A DNA stretch of 64,000 bases from Alphaproteobacteria bacterium UBA6038 (GTDB lineage: Bacteria; Pseudomonadota; Alphaproteobacteria; Micropepsales; Micropepsaceae): contig DIZC01000052.1 in the NCBI GenBank assembly GCA_002429315.1, positions 1 through 64,000 of the forward strand, read 5' to 3'. This document shows positions 29,571-38,679 of this stretch, piece after piece; the first letter of the stretch is position 1; each line of letters begins with the position of its first letter. The notes under the pieces were generated by a model. It saw only the letters and a program-made list of their open reading frames with translations, was not told where the DNA came from and did not search any database. Position numbers and translations under genes: made by a program.

Positions 29571-29599
29571 AATGTAGCTACCGGTGGCTACTCTGTCAA
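29571..29599 (-). promoter_or_regulatory. vapBC promoter with palindromic operator, probably leaderless
   Basis: On the minus strand a perfect -35 TTGACA (29599-29594) is followed by a 17-base spacer and -10 TACATT (29576-29571). The near-perfect palindrome GTAGCCACCGGTAGCTAC (29591-29574, 8 of 9 pairs) fills the spacer and is a likely antitoxin operator. Seven bases beyond the -10 box lies the A of the antitoxin ATG, so the mRNA should be leaderless. Confidence 0.65.
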
Positions 29600-29629
29600 G
29601 GCGGCGCGCCCTTCCCCAGCAGCCTTCTT

Positions 29630-29664
29630 GCTTCTAGAAGCGCGCCTCCCGCCCCATGGGCGGG
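29630..29664. promoter_or_regulatory. Palindromes upstream of argF
   Basis: A perfect 12-base palindrome GCTTCTAGAAGC (29630-29641) is followed by the hairpin CCCGCCC-CAT-GGGCGGG (29648-29664). The hairpin loop contains the alternative ATG at 29656, which argues that translation begins at the downstream ATG 29683. They could be an operator and a leader hairpin for argF. Confidence 0.35.
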
Positions 29665-29682
29665 CGAAAGGGCATAGCGGAA

Positions 29683-30609
<927 letters not shown>

Positions 30610-30714
30610 ATTTCCCTCTCCCTCAATAGAATTTCGCAGCACGCCGTTAAGACAGACAGGTTGAGCCCCGGTGCGGATTGCGCCGTCTCGTTTGCTTCTT
30701 CGGCGCGCCGCTCC

Positions 30715-30761
30715 CCTCACCCTGGCCCTCTCCCCCGGTAAGGGCGAGTGAGGTCTTTTTT
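30715..30761 (+). terminator. Terminator-like hairpin after argF
   Basis: CCTCAC (30715-30720) pairs with GTGAGG (30748-30753), with further GCCCT/AGGGC pairing inside, followed by TCTTTTTT. It is a C-rich repeat type common in alphaproteobacterial intergenic DNA and serves plausibly as the argF terminator. The rest of the 237-bp gap shows nothing else. Confidence 0.5.
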
Positions 30762-30846
30762 ATACAGCGCATCAGCAGCTAAGACACAGGCCCAAACGCC
30801 ATGCATGGTGGAAAAGTTCGTGTTGCTGTTCTGAGGTTGTGGCGTA

Positions 30847-31434
30847 CTAGGAGGACACCCCGTCCGGAGCGGTGATCTTGTTCTTCACCAGCGGCTGGAA
30901 GACGTGGCGCGCGGAGTAGCTGGGATAGGCAATGACCAGAACGGCGTCTGCATGCCCGATGCGTGTTCCCAGCGGCGCTACCAGCAGCTCCATGGCGATG
31001 TAATCCTGCTGGCGGTATTCGAGACGACCGAAAATCCGCAATGGCGATCCGGCATTGTCGGCTGCGTCCAGCACTCCAACCCACCGTCCGCGGAACGGGG
31101 AATTCACAGCTTCATCGATGAACTTCCCGGTGTGATCGCCGAGCAATTCCGAGATCGCCGTTCCCATCAGCCGAAAGCGGTAGCGGTGCTTTCCGTTCGC
31201 TTCAACCCGGTCCGCGATGATGACATGCGGCAGGACGCCCTTCAGCGTGCGCGCATTGAATTCGCGGCGCGGCGGAAGCTCGTTTTCGCCGGTTTTTTCA
31301 TGCCAAAGCGCGGCGACATCGGTCAGCTTTGATGTTTCAAAGCTCAAAGAGGCGTCGCATCGCGCAGGCATGCCCAAGCGCTCCGCAAGGCGATTGAATT
31401 CCTCGGCTGCATCGTGGGCGCGGGGCATCGGCAT
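30847..31434 (-). CDS. PAS-domain (PAS_5-like) protein
   Basis: This protein of about 195 residues has the PAS_5 pattern: LTDVAALWHEKTGENELPPR, then LKGVLPHVIIADRV, then RYRFRLMGTAISELLGDHTG. It is a single sensory-type PAS domain with no output domain visible. The start is uncertain: ATG 31434 is chosen because residues upstream look non-coding, but 31491 or 31545 are in frame. It diverges from hslO. Confidence 0.7.
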   Translation of the reverse strand: MPMPRAHDAAEEFNRLAERLGMPARCDASLSFETSKLTDVAALWHEKTGENELPPRREFNARTLKGVLPHVIIADRVEANGKHRYRFRLMGTAISELLGDHTGKFIDEAVNSPFRGRWVGVLDAADNAGSPLRIFGRLEYRQQDYIAMELLVAPLGTRIGHADAVLVIAYPSYSARHVFQPLVKNKITAPDGVSS

Positions 31435-31494
31435 TGCGCCGGAATACCACTGTGCCCGGTAATGCGGGATTAACGCTGGAAACCGCCGCATTGC

Positions 31495-31523
31495 TTGAAG
31501 AACCGCGCGTTGCGGCCCATATA
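31495..31523 (+). promoter_or_regulatory. Candidate hslO promoter
   Basis: TTGAAG (31495-31500), a 17-base spacer and CATATA (31518-31523) lie just upstream of the hslO ATG at 31533. The predicted start of transcription is within a few bases of the ATG. The -10 match is poor. Confidence 0.3.
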
Positions 31524-31532
31524 GGTTGATCC

Positions 31533-32462
31533 ATGACCCAGACACGGACCTATATCCCCGCGCCGGCGGCGGATTTCGTGCTGCCGTTCTCCATGCCGGA
31601 GCTCGGCGTGCGCGGGCGCGTGGTGCGGCTCGATTCGGTTTCGGCGCGCGCGCTGTCGGCGCATGAGCTGCCGGAGCCCGCCGGGCGCACGCTGGGCGAA
31701 GCGCTGGTGCTCACCGCCATGCTGGGCTCCTCGCTGAAGCTCGACGGGCGGCTCACCCTGCAAACCAAGGGCTCTGGCCCGCTCGATCTGCTCACCGTCG
31801 ACTACTACGGCGCCGACGAAGACCGCGGCGCGGGCCTGCGCGGCTATGCGCGGGTGGATGAGTCAAAGCTCGCCGCGCTGGGCGACACCGCGCGGACGTT
31901 TGCGAGTCTTGCCGGCGAAGGCGCGCTCGCCATCACCATCGAGCCGCGGCTGGGCGAGCAGAGCTACCAGGGCATCGTGCCGCTGGCGGCGCAAAGCATC
32001 GCGGCCTCCGCGGAAGGATATTTCTCGCAATCCGAGCAATTGCCAACCGTCATCAAGCTCGCCGCCGCGCCGGCCTACGTGCCCGGCAACCGGCAGGCAG
32101 TCTGGCGCGCGGGCGGCATCATGCTGCAGGCCATCCCCGAACAGGACCGCGACGAAGACGACTGGAACCGGCTGTCGATGTTCCTTGCGACCGTGGAGGA
32201 CATCGAGCTGCTGGACACGTCGTTCCCGGCGGAAGACCTGCTGTGGCGGCTGTTCCACGAAGATGCCGTACGGGTGCACGCGCCGGAGCGGCTGGATTTC
32301 CGTTGCGGCTGTGACGGCGAGCGGATCGCGCGAATCCTGCGCGCCTATACGGACGCGGATCGCGAGGGGCTGGCCGATCCGGACGGGATCATTCGCGCCC
32401 GCTGCGAGTTCTGCGGCGCGGTGCATGCCATCGGCGCGCGCGAACTCGCGCCAACCGCCTGA
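31533..32462 (+). CDS. hslO: Hsp33 redox-regulated chaperone
   Basis: This 309-residue cytosolic holdase is activated by oxidative unfolding. The zinc-binding cysteines are CGC (C258, C260) and CEFC (C291, C294) in the expected C-terminal redox switch. The argD-argF-hslO order is common in alphaproteobacteria. Confidence 0.96.
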   Translation: MTQTRTYIPAPAADFVLPFSMPELGVRGRVVRLDSVSARALSAHELPEPAGRTLGEALVLTAMLGSSLKLDGRLTLQTKGSGPLDLLTVDYYGADEDRGAGLRGYARVDESKLAALGDTARTFASLAGEGALAITIEPRLGEQSYQGIVPLAAQSIAASAEGYFSQSEQLPTVIKLAAAPAYVPGNRQAVWRAGGIMLQAIPEQDRDEDDWNRLSMFLATVEDIELLDTSFPAEDLLWRLFHEDAVRVHAPERLDFRCGCDGERIARILRAYTDADREGLADPDGIIRARCEFCGAVHAIGARELAPTA

Positions 32463-32577
32463 TTTTCGCTGACTTTTCTATCATACGCCTGCCGGAACCG
32501 AAGCGCAATCGAGCGGTTATGGAAGGGCGAATGCCGTGTGTCGGGCCGGCGTTCCGCCATAGCCGAAGGATTGCCTT

Positions 32578-33627
32578 ATGAGAATCGCGCAGGTCGCGCC
32601 GCTTGCCGAAAGCGTGCCTCCCAAGCTCTACGGGGGAACCGAGCGGGTGGTCTCCTGGCTCACCGAGGATCTGGTGCGGCGCGGGCATCATGTGACGCTG
32701 TTCGCCAGCGGCGATTCCCGCACCCGCGCCGAGCTCGTGCCGGTGGTGCCGCAGGCGCTGCGCCTCGATCCCGAAGTGAAGGATTGTCAGCCGTACAATC
32801 TGCTGCTGCTGGATCGCGTGTTCGCGCGGGCCGACGAGTTCGATGTGGTGCATTTCCACGTCGACATGATCCACTACCCGCTGTTCCGCAACATGGCCGA
32901 TCGCTTGGTGACGACGCTGCACGGTCAGCTCGACTTCCCCGACCTGAAGCCGTTCTACCGCGCCTTCGCGGAGCTGCCGCTGGTGTCGATCTCGCATGCC
33001 CAGAGAAAGCCGTTGCCGCCGGTCAATTGGATGGCGACCATCCACCATGGCATGCCGAAAGATCTGTACCGGCCGCACCCGACCGGCGGGTCGTACCTCG
33101 CTTTCCTCGGCCGCATCTGCCCGGAAAAGGGAATCGAGGATGCGATCGCCATGGCCGAGCGGACGCAGATTCCGCTGAAGATTGCGGCCAAGGTCGACCG
33201 GGTCGACCGCGAGTACTACCAGGCGCGGGTGAAGCCGCTGCTTTCCAGCCCGTATGTCGAGTACATCGGCGAGATCGATGATCGCGACAAGAACGAATTT
33301 CTTGGCGGCGCGCGGGCGCTGCTGTTCCCGATCCGCTGGCCCGAGCCGTTCGGGCTGGTGGTGATCGAAGCCATGGCCTGCGGCACGCCGGTGATTGCCT
33401 ATCCCTGCGGCTCGGTGCCGGAAATCGTCGAGGACGGCGTCACCGGATTCGTCGTCAAAGGCATCGAGGAAGGAGCGTCGGCGGTGAACCGGCTGAACGC
33501 GCTCGACCGCAACCGCATCCGTGAGCGGTTCGAGCGTCGCTTCACGGTCGAGCAGATGAGTACCAAATATTTGGATGTATATCGCCGGCTGGTGGATTCC
33601 CGTCTGGACTCCATTGCGGCAGCATAG
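32578..33627 (+). CDS. GT4-family glycosyltransferase
   Basis: This 349-residue GT-B fold protein starts VAPLAESVPPKLYGGTERVV and has the nucleotide-sugar region FPIRWPEPFGLVVIEAMACG then TPVIAY with the conserved EX7E. It ends 13 bases before the glucosidase gene, so the two are likely co-expressed. Donor and acceptor are unknown; roles in trehalose, glycogen or other glucan metabolism are possible. Confidence 0.88.
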   Translation: MRIAQVAPLAESVPPKLYGGTERVVSWLTEDLVRRGHHVTLFASGDSRTRAELVPVVPQALRLDPEVKDCQPYNLLLLDRVFARADEFDVVHFHVDMIHYPLFRNMADRLVTTLHGQLDFPDLKPFYRAFAELPLVSISHAQRKPLPPVNWMATIHHGMPKDLYRPHPTGGSYLAFLGRICPEKGIEDAIAMAERTQIPLKIAAKVDRVDREYYQARVKPLLSSPYVEYIGEIDDRDKNEFLGGARALLFPIRWPEPFGLVVIEAMACGTPVIAYPCGSVPEIVEDGVTGFVVKGIEEGASAVNRLNALDRNRIRERFERRFTVEQMSTKYLDVYRRLVDSRLDSIAAA

Positions 33628-33640
33628 AGGCGAATGATTC

Positions 33641-35842
33641 GTGGCGATGGGACAATCGCCGATGAACAAGCTTCCCGATCCCGCGCTCGCGCACGGCGAC
33701 GCCTCGGCGCCGTTCTATATCGCGGCCACGGCGTCGTTCCAGGAAGCCTGGCCGCGGACGCTGAAGCACGGCGACACCTTCGCCATGTTCGATCAGCATG
33801 GCGACATCCTGAACGCGGCGGGCAATCCCGCCGGCATCTTTCATGAAGACACTCGCTATCTGTCCGGCAGCTATCTGCTGATCGAGGGACATCGTCCACT
33901 GCTCCTGAGCTCCACGGTGCAGGACGACAACGCGGTGCTGACCGTCGATCTCGCCAATCCCGACATTACGCGCGGCGATGAGGTGGCGCTGTCGCGCGAG
34001 ACGCTGCATCTGGTGCGCACCAAGTTCCTGTGGAACGGCGGCTGCTACGAGCGGATCGCGGTGCAGAACTTCGACTCCCGGACGCACCAGACGCGGCTGC
34101 TATTGTGGTTCGCGGCGGATTTCGCCGACCTCTTCGAAGTCCGCGGCATCCACCGCCCCCGGCGCGGCGCCTGTCATGGCGAGCGGATCGGCGCCGACAA
34201 GGTGATGTTCCATTACAAGGGCCTCGACGGGGTGGACCGCTACACCCATCTGCAGTTCGCACCTGCGCCTTCGCTGCTCGACCAGCACCACGCCGCCTTC
34301 GACTTGAGCCTCGGCGCCGGCGAGCGGTGGTCTGCGGTGGCAACCATCCGCTTCGGCACGTCGGCGCGCATCGGCGGACCGAAGTTCGTGCCGGCGCTGC
34401 GGGCCGCGCATAAGGAATTGCGCGAGCGGGCAAGCCGCGCCGCCGCGGTCAGCACCTCCAACAATCTGTTCAACGCGGTGCTCTGCCGTTCGGTGTCCGA
34501 CCTTTACATGCTGATCACCGAAACGCCGCAGGGGCTTTATCCCTATGCCGGGATTCCGTGGTTCTCCACCGCGTTCGGCCGCGACGGCATCATCACCGCG
34601 CTTCAGATGCTGTGGCTCGACCCTGACGTGGCCTTAGGGGTGCTTCGGTTCCTCGCGATGCACCAGGCGACGGCCTATGACGAAGTGTCGGAGGCGGAGC
34701 CCGGCAAGATCCTGCATGAGATCCGCCACGGCGAGATGGCGCAGCTGGGCGAAGTGCCGTTCAAGCACTATTACGGCAGCGTCGATTCCACGCCGCTGTT
34801 CGTGCTGCTTGCCGGCGAATATTTCGCGCGCACCGGCGACCGCGAAGCCATCGCCGCGCTGTGGCCGAACATCGAAGCTGCGCTCGGCTGGATCGACACC
34901 TGCGGCGACTTCGACGGCGACGGATTCGTCGAATACCGGCAGAAGACGGCGCAGGGGCTCAACAATCAAGGCTGGAAGGATTCGAAGGACTCGATCATGC
35001 ATGCCGATGGGCGGCTCGCCGAAGGCGCCATCGCGCTGGTCGAAGTGCAGGCGTATGTGTTCGCGGCCAAGCGCCACGCCGCGAACCTGGCGCGCGTGCT
35101 GGGGCACCAGGAGAGGGCGGAGGCGCTCGATGCCGAAGCCGAAGCCTTGCGCAAGCGCTTCGAGCAGGCGTTCTGGTGCGAAGACATCGGCACCTATGCG
35201 CTGGCGCTGGACGGCGACAAGCAGCCGTGCCGGGTGAAGAGTTCCAATGCCGGACACGCGCTGTTCGGTGGCATCGCATTGGCTTCGCGCGCACGCCGTG
35301 TGGCCACCGCGCTGATGCGGCGCGATGCCTTCTCCGGCTGGGGCATCCGCACGCTCAACGCAGCGGAGAAGCGCTACAATCCGATGTCGTACCACAATGG
35401 ATCGGTGTGGCCGCACGACAATGCGCTGATCGCCGCCGGATTCGGCCGCTATGGTTTCAAAGAAGACGTCCTGAAGGTCTTCAGCGGGCTGTTCGATGCC
35501 GTGCGCACCATGGATATGCGTCTGCCGGAGCTGTTCTGCGGTTTTCCGCGTCGCGCCGGCAGCGGGCCCACCCTTTATCCGGTCGCGTGCACACCGCAGG
35601 CCTGGGCGAGCGGCACCCCGCTCATGCTGCTGGAGGCATCCCTCGGCATGACGCTCGATCAGGCGCACAACGAAATCCGCTTCAACCGGCCGCTGCTGCC
35701 GGCCTTCATCGACGACATCCAGATCCGCAATTTGCGACTGGGCGACAACACCATCGATCTGTTGCTGCAGCGCCACGGCCGCGACGTGGTGGTGGATATT
35801 CTCAACCGCACCGGCGACATCCGCGTGGTGACGATCAGCTGA
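33641..35842 (+). CDS. Amylo-alpha-1,6-glucosidase/glycogen debranching-type protein
   Basis: This 733-residue protein has an N-terminal GDE_N_bis domain (about 40-220: TFAMFDQHGDI, FHEDTRYLSGSYLLIEG) and a C-terminal (alpha/alpha)6-barrel amylo-alpha-1,6-glucosidase domain (about 280-690: IPWFSTAFGRDGIITALQML, NNQGWKDSKDSI, NGSVWPHDNAL). GTG 33641 follows AGAGG; ATG 33647 and 33662 are alternatives. It probably trims alpha-glucosidic linkages in the cytosol. Confidence 0.9.
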   Translation: MAMGQSPMNKLPDPALAHGDASAPFYIAATASFQEAWPRTLKHGDTFAMFDQHGDILNAAGNPAGIFHEDTRYLSGSYLLIEGHRPLLLSSTVQDDNAVLTVDLANPDITRGDEVALSRETLHLVRTKFLWNGGCYERIAVQNFDSRTHQTRLLLWFAADFADLFEVRGIHRPRRGACHGERIGADKVMFHYKGLDGVDRYTHLQFAPAPSLLDQHHAAFDLSLGAGERWSAVATIRFGTSARIGGPKFVPALRAAHKELRERASRAAAVSTSNNLFNAVLCRSVSDLYMLITETPQGLYPYAGIPWFSTAFGRDGIITALQMLWLDPDVALGVLRFLAMHQATAYDEVSEAEPGKILHEIRHGEMAQLGEVPFKHYYGSVDSTPLFVLLAGEYFARTGDREAIAALWPNIEAALGWIDTCGDFDGDGFVEYRQKTAQGLNNQGWKDSKDSIMHADGRLAEGAIALVEVQAYVFAAKRHAANLARVLGHQERAEALDAEAEALRKRFEQAFWCEDIGTYALALDGDKQPCRVKSSNAGHALFGGIALASRARRVATALMRRDAFSGWGIRTLNAAEKRYNPMSYHNGSVWPHDNALIAAGFGRYGFKEDVLKVFSGLFDAVRTMDMRLPELFCGFPRRAGSGPTLYPVACTPQAWASGTPLMLLEASLGMTLDQAHNEIRFNRPLLPAFIDDIQIRNLRLGDNTIDLLLQRHGRDVVVDILNRTGDIRVVTIS

Positions 35843-35899
35843 CGCGCACTGTTGTTTGACCGGTGCTAATCTTGCCGCGCGCTTCGCCGGATATCTCGC

Positions 35900-37030
35900 G
35901 TGGTTTATGCCGGATGGTTTCTGCTTCTGATTGCGCTGTGCGGCGCGGCGTATACCGTGGCGGCCGCGGTGTTGGCTGCGCGCCTGTTGACCGGAGCTAG
36001 CGATCCATCGCCGAATGCGATGCCGCCGGTGACGATATTGAAGCCGCTCTCCGGCGCCGAGCCGGAGCTGGAAGCGGCGCTGGCGAGTGCGCTGTCGCAG
36101 GACTGCGCCGCGCCGGTGCAGATGGTGTGCGGCGTGTCGATTGCCGCCGATCCGGCGATTGCCGTCGTCAACCGGCTGAAACAGCGGTTTCCGGACCGCG
36201 ATATCGCGCTGGTGGTGGACAGCCGCGTCTACGGCGCCAACCGCAAAGTGTCGAATCTGATCAACATGCTGCTATCGGCAAAGCACGAGGTGCTGGTGGT
36301 CGCGGATGCCGATATCGCCGTGCCTCGAACCTGGTTATCGGCCGTGCTCGGCGCGCTTTCACAGCCGGGTATCGGCGCCGTGTCGTGTCTTTATGCTGGA
36401 GAGGGACGAGGGCGATGGGCGCAGCTCGCGGCCATGGGCATCAGCTATCAGTTCCTGCCCAATGCGGTGTTCGGCACGGCAACGGGGCTTGCGCATCCCT
36501 GCTTCGGATCCACCATCGCCTTGCGGCGGCAAACCCTGAACCAAATCGGCGGCTTTGCGGCGTTCCGCGACTGTCTCGCTGACGATTATGAAATCGGCAG
36601 GGCGGTGCGGGCCAAGGGCTATGGGCTCGCCTACCCACCGCTCACCGTGCGGCACATCTGCACCGAGCGAAGCTTGCGGGAGCTGTGGACCCACGAACTG
36701 CGCTGGGCGCGCACCATCCGCACGGTGGACCCCGTGGGGCATTTCGGGAGCGTGGTGACCCATGCGGTTCCGCTGGGGCTTTTGGGCGCAGTCCTGGCCT
36801 TTTCCCTGCCCGGGCTTGCGGTCCTTGCAACCGTTCTGGCGGCCCGCCTCTTCCTAAAGAGCCGGATTGACCATATAGCCGGGGTCCGCGCCGGCCCGGC
36901 CTGGCTCCTGCCGGTGCGCGACGTACTATCGTTTGGCGTGTTTCTGGCTTCGCTGGCTGGCCGGGGCGTGGCGTGGCGCGGCGAGCGCCTCAGGATCGGC
37001 GAACGCGGCGCGATTCATAAGGTGGGTTGA
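35900..37030 (+). CDS. hpnI: Hopanoid glycosyltransferase HpnI
   Basis: This 376-residue GT2-type membrane glycosyltransferase has a VTILKPLSGAEPEL opening, a DADI metal motif, the FGSTIALRR loop, and an RWARTIR (QxxRW-like) motif with C-terminal membrane helices. HpnI adds N-acetylglucosamine to bacteriohopanetetrol. GTG 35900 is the start and its stop abuts the hpnJ ATG. Confidence 0.93.
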   Translation: MVYAGWFLLLIALCGAAYTVAAAVLAARLLTGASDPSPNAMPPVTILKPLSGAEPELEAALASALSQDCAAPVQMVCGVSIAADPAIAVVNRLKQRFPDRDIALVVDSRVYGANRKVSNLINMLLSAKHEVLVVADADIAVPRTWLSAVLGALSQPGIGAVSCLYAGEGRGRWAQLAAMGISYQFLPNAVFGTATGLAHPCFGSTIALRRQTLNQIGGFAAFRDCLADDYEIGRAVRAKGYGLAYPPLTVRHICTERSLRELWTHELRWARTIRTVDPVGHFGSVVTHAVPLGLLGAVLAFSLPGLAVLATVLAARLFLKSRIDHIAGVRAGPAWLLPVRDVLSFGVFLASLAGRGVAWRGERLRIGERGAIHKVG

Positions 37031-38455
37031 ATGCGGACATTGTTTCTTCAGGCGCCCTCCTTCGACGGTTTCGATGGCGGCGCCGGCTCGCGCTACCAGG
37101 CCAAGCGGGAGATCAAATCCTTCTGGTTTCCCACGTGGCTCGCCCAGCCCGCCGCCCTGGTGGAGAACTCCAAGCTGATCGACGCGCCGCCGCACCGGAT
37201 CGGACTGGCCGAAATTGCGGCGCAGGCCAAGGACTTCGACCATGTGGTGGTGCATACCTCGGTGCCATCGTTCAAAGCCGACGTGGCGACGATCGCGGCG
37301 CTGAAGGAGACGAATCCCAATCTCATCGCGGGGCTGATCGGCGCCAAGGTGGCGGTGAACGCGGAAGGTTCTTTGCGCGAAGCGCCGGTGGTGGATTACG
37401 CCGCCCGCAACGAGTTCGATTTCACCGTCAAGGACGTGGCGGACGGCGTTCCGTTCAAGGACATCGCCGGCATTACATATCGGGACCGGCGCGGCGTCAT
37501 TCAGCACAATCCCGACCGGCCGATGATCGAGGACATGGACGCGCTGCCGTTCGTCACGCCGGTGTACCAGCGCGACCTGGACATCGAGAACTACTTCATC
37601 GGCTATCTGAAGCACCCGTACATTTCGCTCTACACCGGACGCGGCTGCAAATCGCGCTGTACCTTCTGCCTCTGGCCGCAGACGGTGGGCGGGCATCGCT
37701 ACCGCACCCGCAGCGTGGGTCACGTGATCGACGAAATCCGCTGGGCGAAGAGCGCCTTTCCGCAGGTGAAGGAATTCTTCTTCGACGACGACACCTTCAC
37801 GGACGATCTGCCGCGCGCCGAAGCCATCGCGAAGGAACTGGGCAAGCTCGGCGTCACCTGGTCGTGCAACGCGAAGGCCAATGTGCCGCGCAAGACTCTC
37901 GAGGCGCTGAAAGACAATGGACTGCGCCTGCTGCTGGTTGGCTATGAGTCCGGCAACCAGCAGATCCTGTTCAACATCAAGAAGGGCATGCGCATCGAGG
38001 TGGCCGAGCGCTTCACGAAAGATTGCCACGAGCTCGGCGTCACCATCCACGGCACTTTCATTCTCGGGCTGCCGGGCGAGAATGAAGCAACCATCCGCGA
38101 GACGGTGGAGTTCGCCAAACGCATCAACCCGCACACGATTCAGGTTTCGCTGGCCGCGCCCTATCCCGGCACGTTCCTCTACAATCAGGCAGTGCAAAAC
38201 GGCTGGCTGGATGCGGCGAACGCGGAACTGGTGGACGAGCACGGCATCCAGATCGCGCCGCTCCATTATCCGCATCTCTCGCATAAGCAGATTTTCGATT
38301 CGCTCGAGGGCTTTTATCGCGAGTTCTATTTCCGGCCCGGCAAGATTGCGTCCATCGTCGGCGAAATGGTGCGCTCAACCGACATGATGAAGCGGCGGCT
38401 GCGGGAAGGCGTGGAGTTCTTCCAGTTCCTGCGCGAGCGACGCAAGGCGGCTTGA
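37031..38455 (+). CDS. hpnJ: Hopanoid radical SAM protein HpnJ
   Basis: This 474-residue protein has an N-terminal B12-binding-like domain and a radical SAM domain with the cluster motif CKSRCTFC (C206, C210, C213) and FFFDDDTFTDDLPRAEAI. HpnJ is needed to form bacteriohopanetetrol cyclitol ether from the glucosamine derivative. It directly follows hpnI; the deacetylase HpnK that normally acts between them is not found in the window. Confidence 0.95.
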   Translation: MRTLFLQAPSFDGFDGGAGSRYQAKREIKSFWFPTWLAQPAALVENSKLIDAPPHRIGLAEIAAQAKDFDHVVVHTSVPSFKADVATIAALKETNPNLIAGLIGAKVAVNAEGSLREAPVVDYAARNEFDFTVKDVADGVPFKDIAGITYRDRRGVIQHNPDRPMIEDMDALPFVTPVYQRDLDIENYFIGYLKHPYISLYTGRGCKSRCTFCLWPQTVGGHRYRTRSVGHVIDEIRWAKSAFPQVKEFFFDDDTFTDDLPRAEAIAKELGKLGVTWSCNAKANVPRKTLEALKDNGLRLLLVGYESGNQQILFNIKKGMRIEVAERFTKDCHELGVTIHGTFILGLPGENEATIRETVEFAKRINPHTIQVSLAAPYPGTFLYNQAVQNGWLDAANAELVDEHGIQIAPLHYPHLSHKQIFDSLEGFYREFYFRPGKIASIVGEMVRSTDMMKRRLREGVEFFQFLRERRKAA

Positions 38456-38457
38456 GA

Positions 38458-38679
38458 ATGACGCGGCAGCCCCTGACGTTTCCGAACTTGCCGGCGGAAG
38501 AGGTGACCCCGCCCGAGGGGCCCATCTGCATCGGCAGCGACGACCACAAGAAGCTATTCTGCCACACGCTGCTCTCGACCTTCGATCCCTACAAGCCCGC
38601 GGTCGTCGATTGGCCAAAGCTCGCGCCGGATGCGCTCGCGCGCCTCACCCGCTTCATGCGCAAGCCCGCGCACGCGTGA
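38458..38679 (+). CDS. Small unrecognised protein between hpnJ and hpnL
   Basis: This 73-residue protein begins at ATG 38458, two bases after hpnJ, and its stop overlaps the GTG of hpnL by the GTGA pattern, so it is embedded in the operon and very likely translated. Visible features are IGSDDHKKLFCHTLLSTFDP and YKPAVVDWPKLAPDALARLT, a mixed charged protein without membrane segments. It could be a full small protein or the N-terminal stub of a longer one, because it stops abruptly after a basic RFMRKPAHA. Function unknown. Confidence 0.65.
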   Translation: MTRQPLTFPNLPAEEVTPPEGPICIGSDDHKKLFCHTLLSTFDPYKPAVVDWPKLAPDALARLTRFMRKPAHA

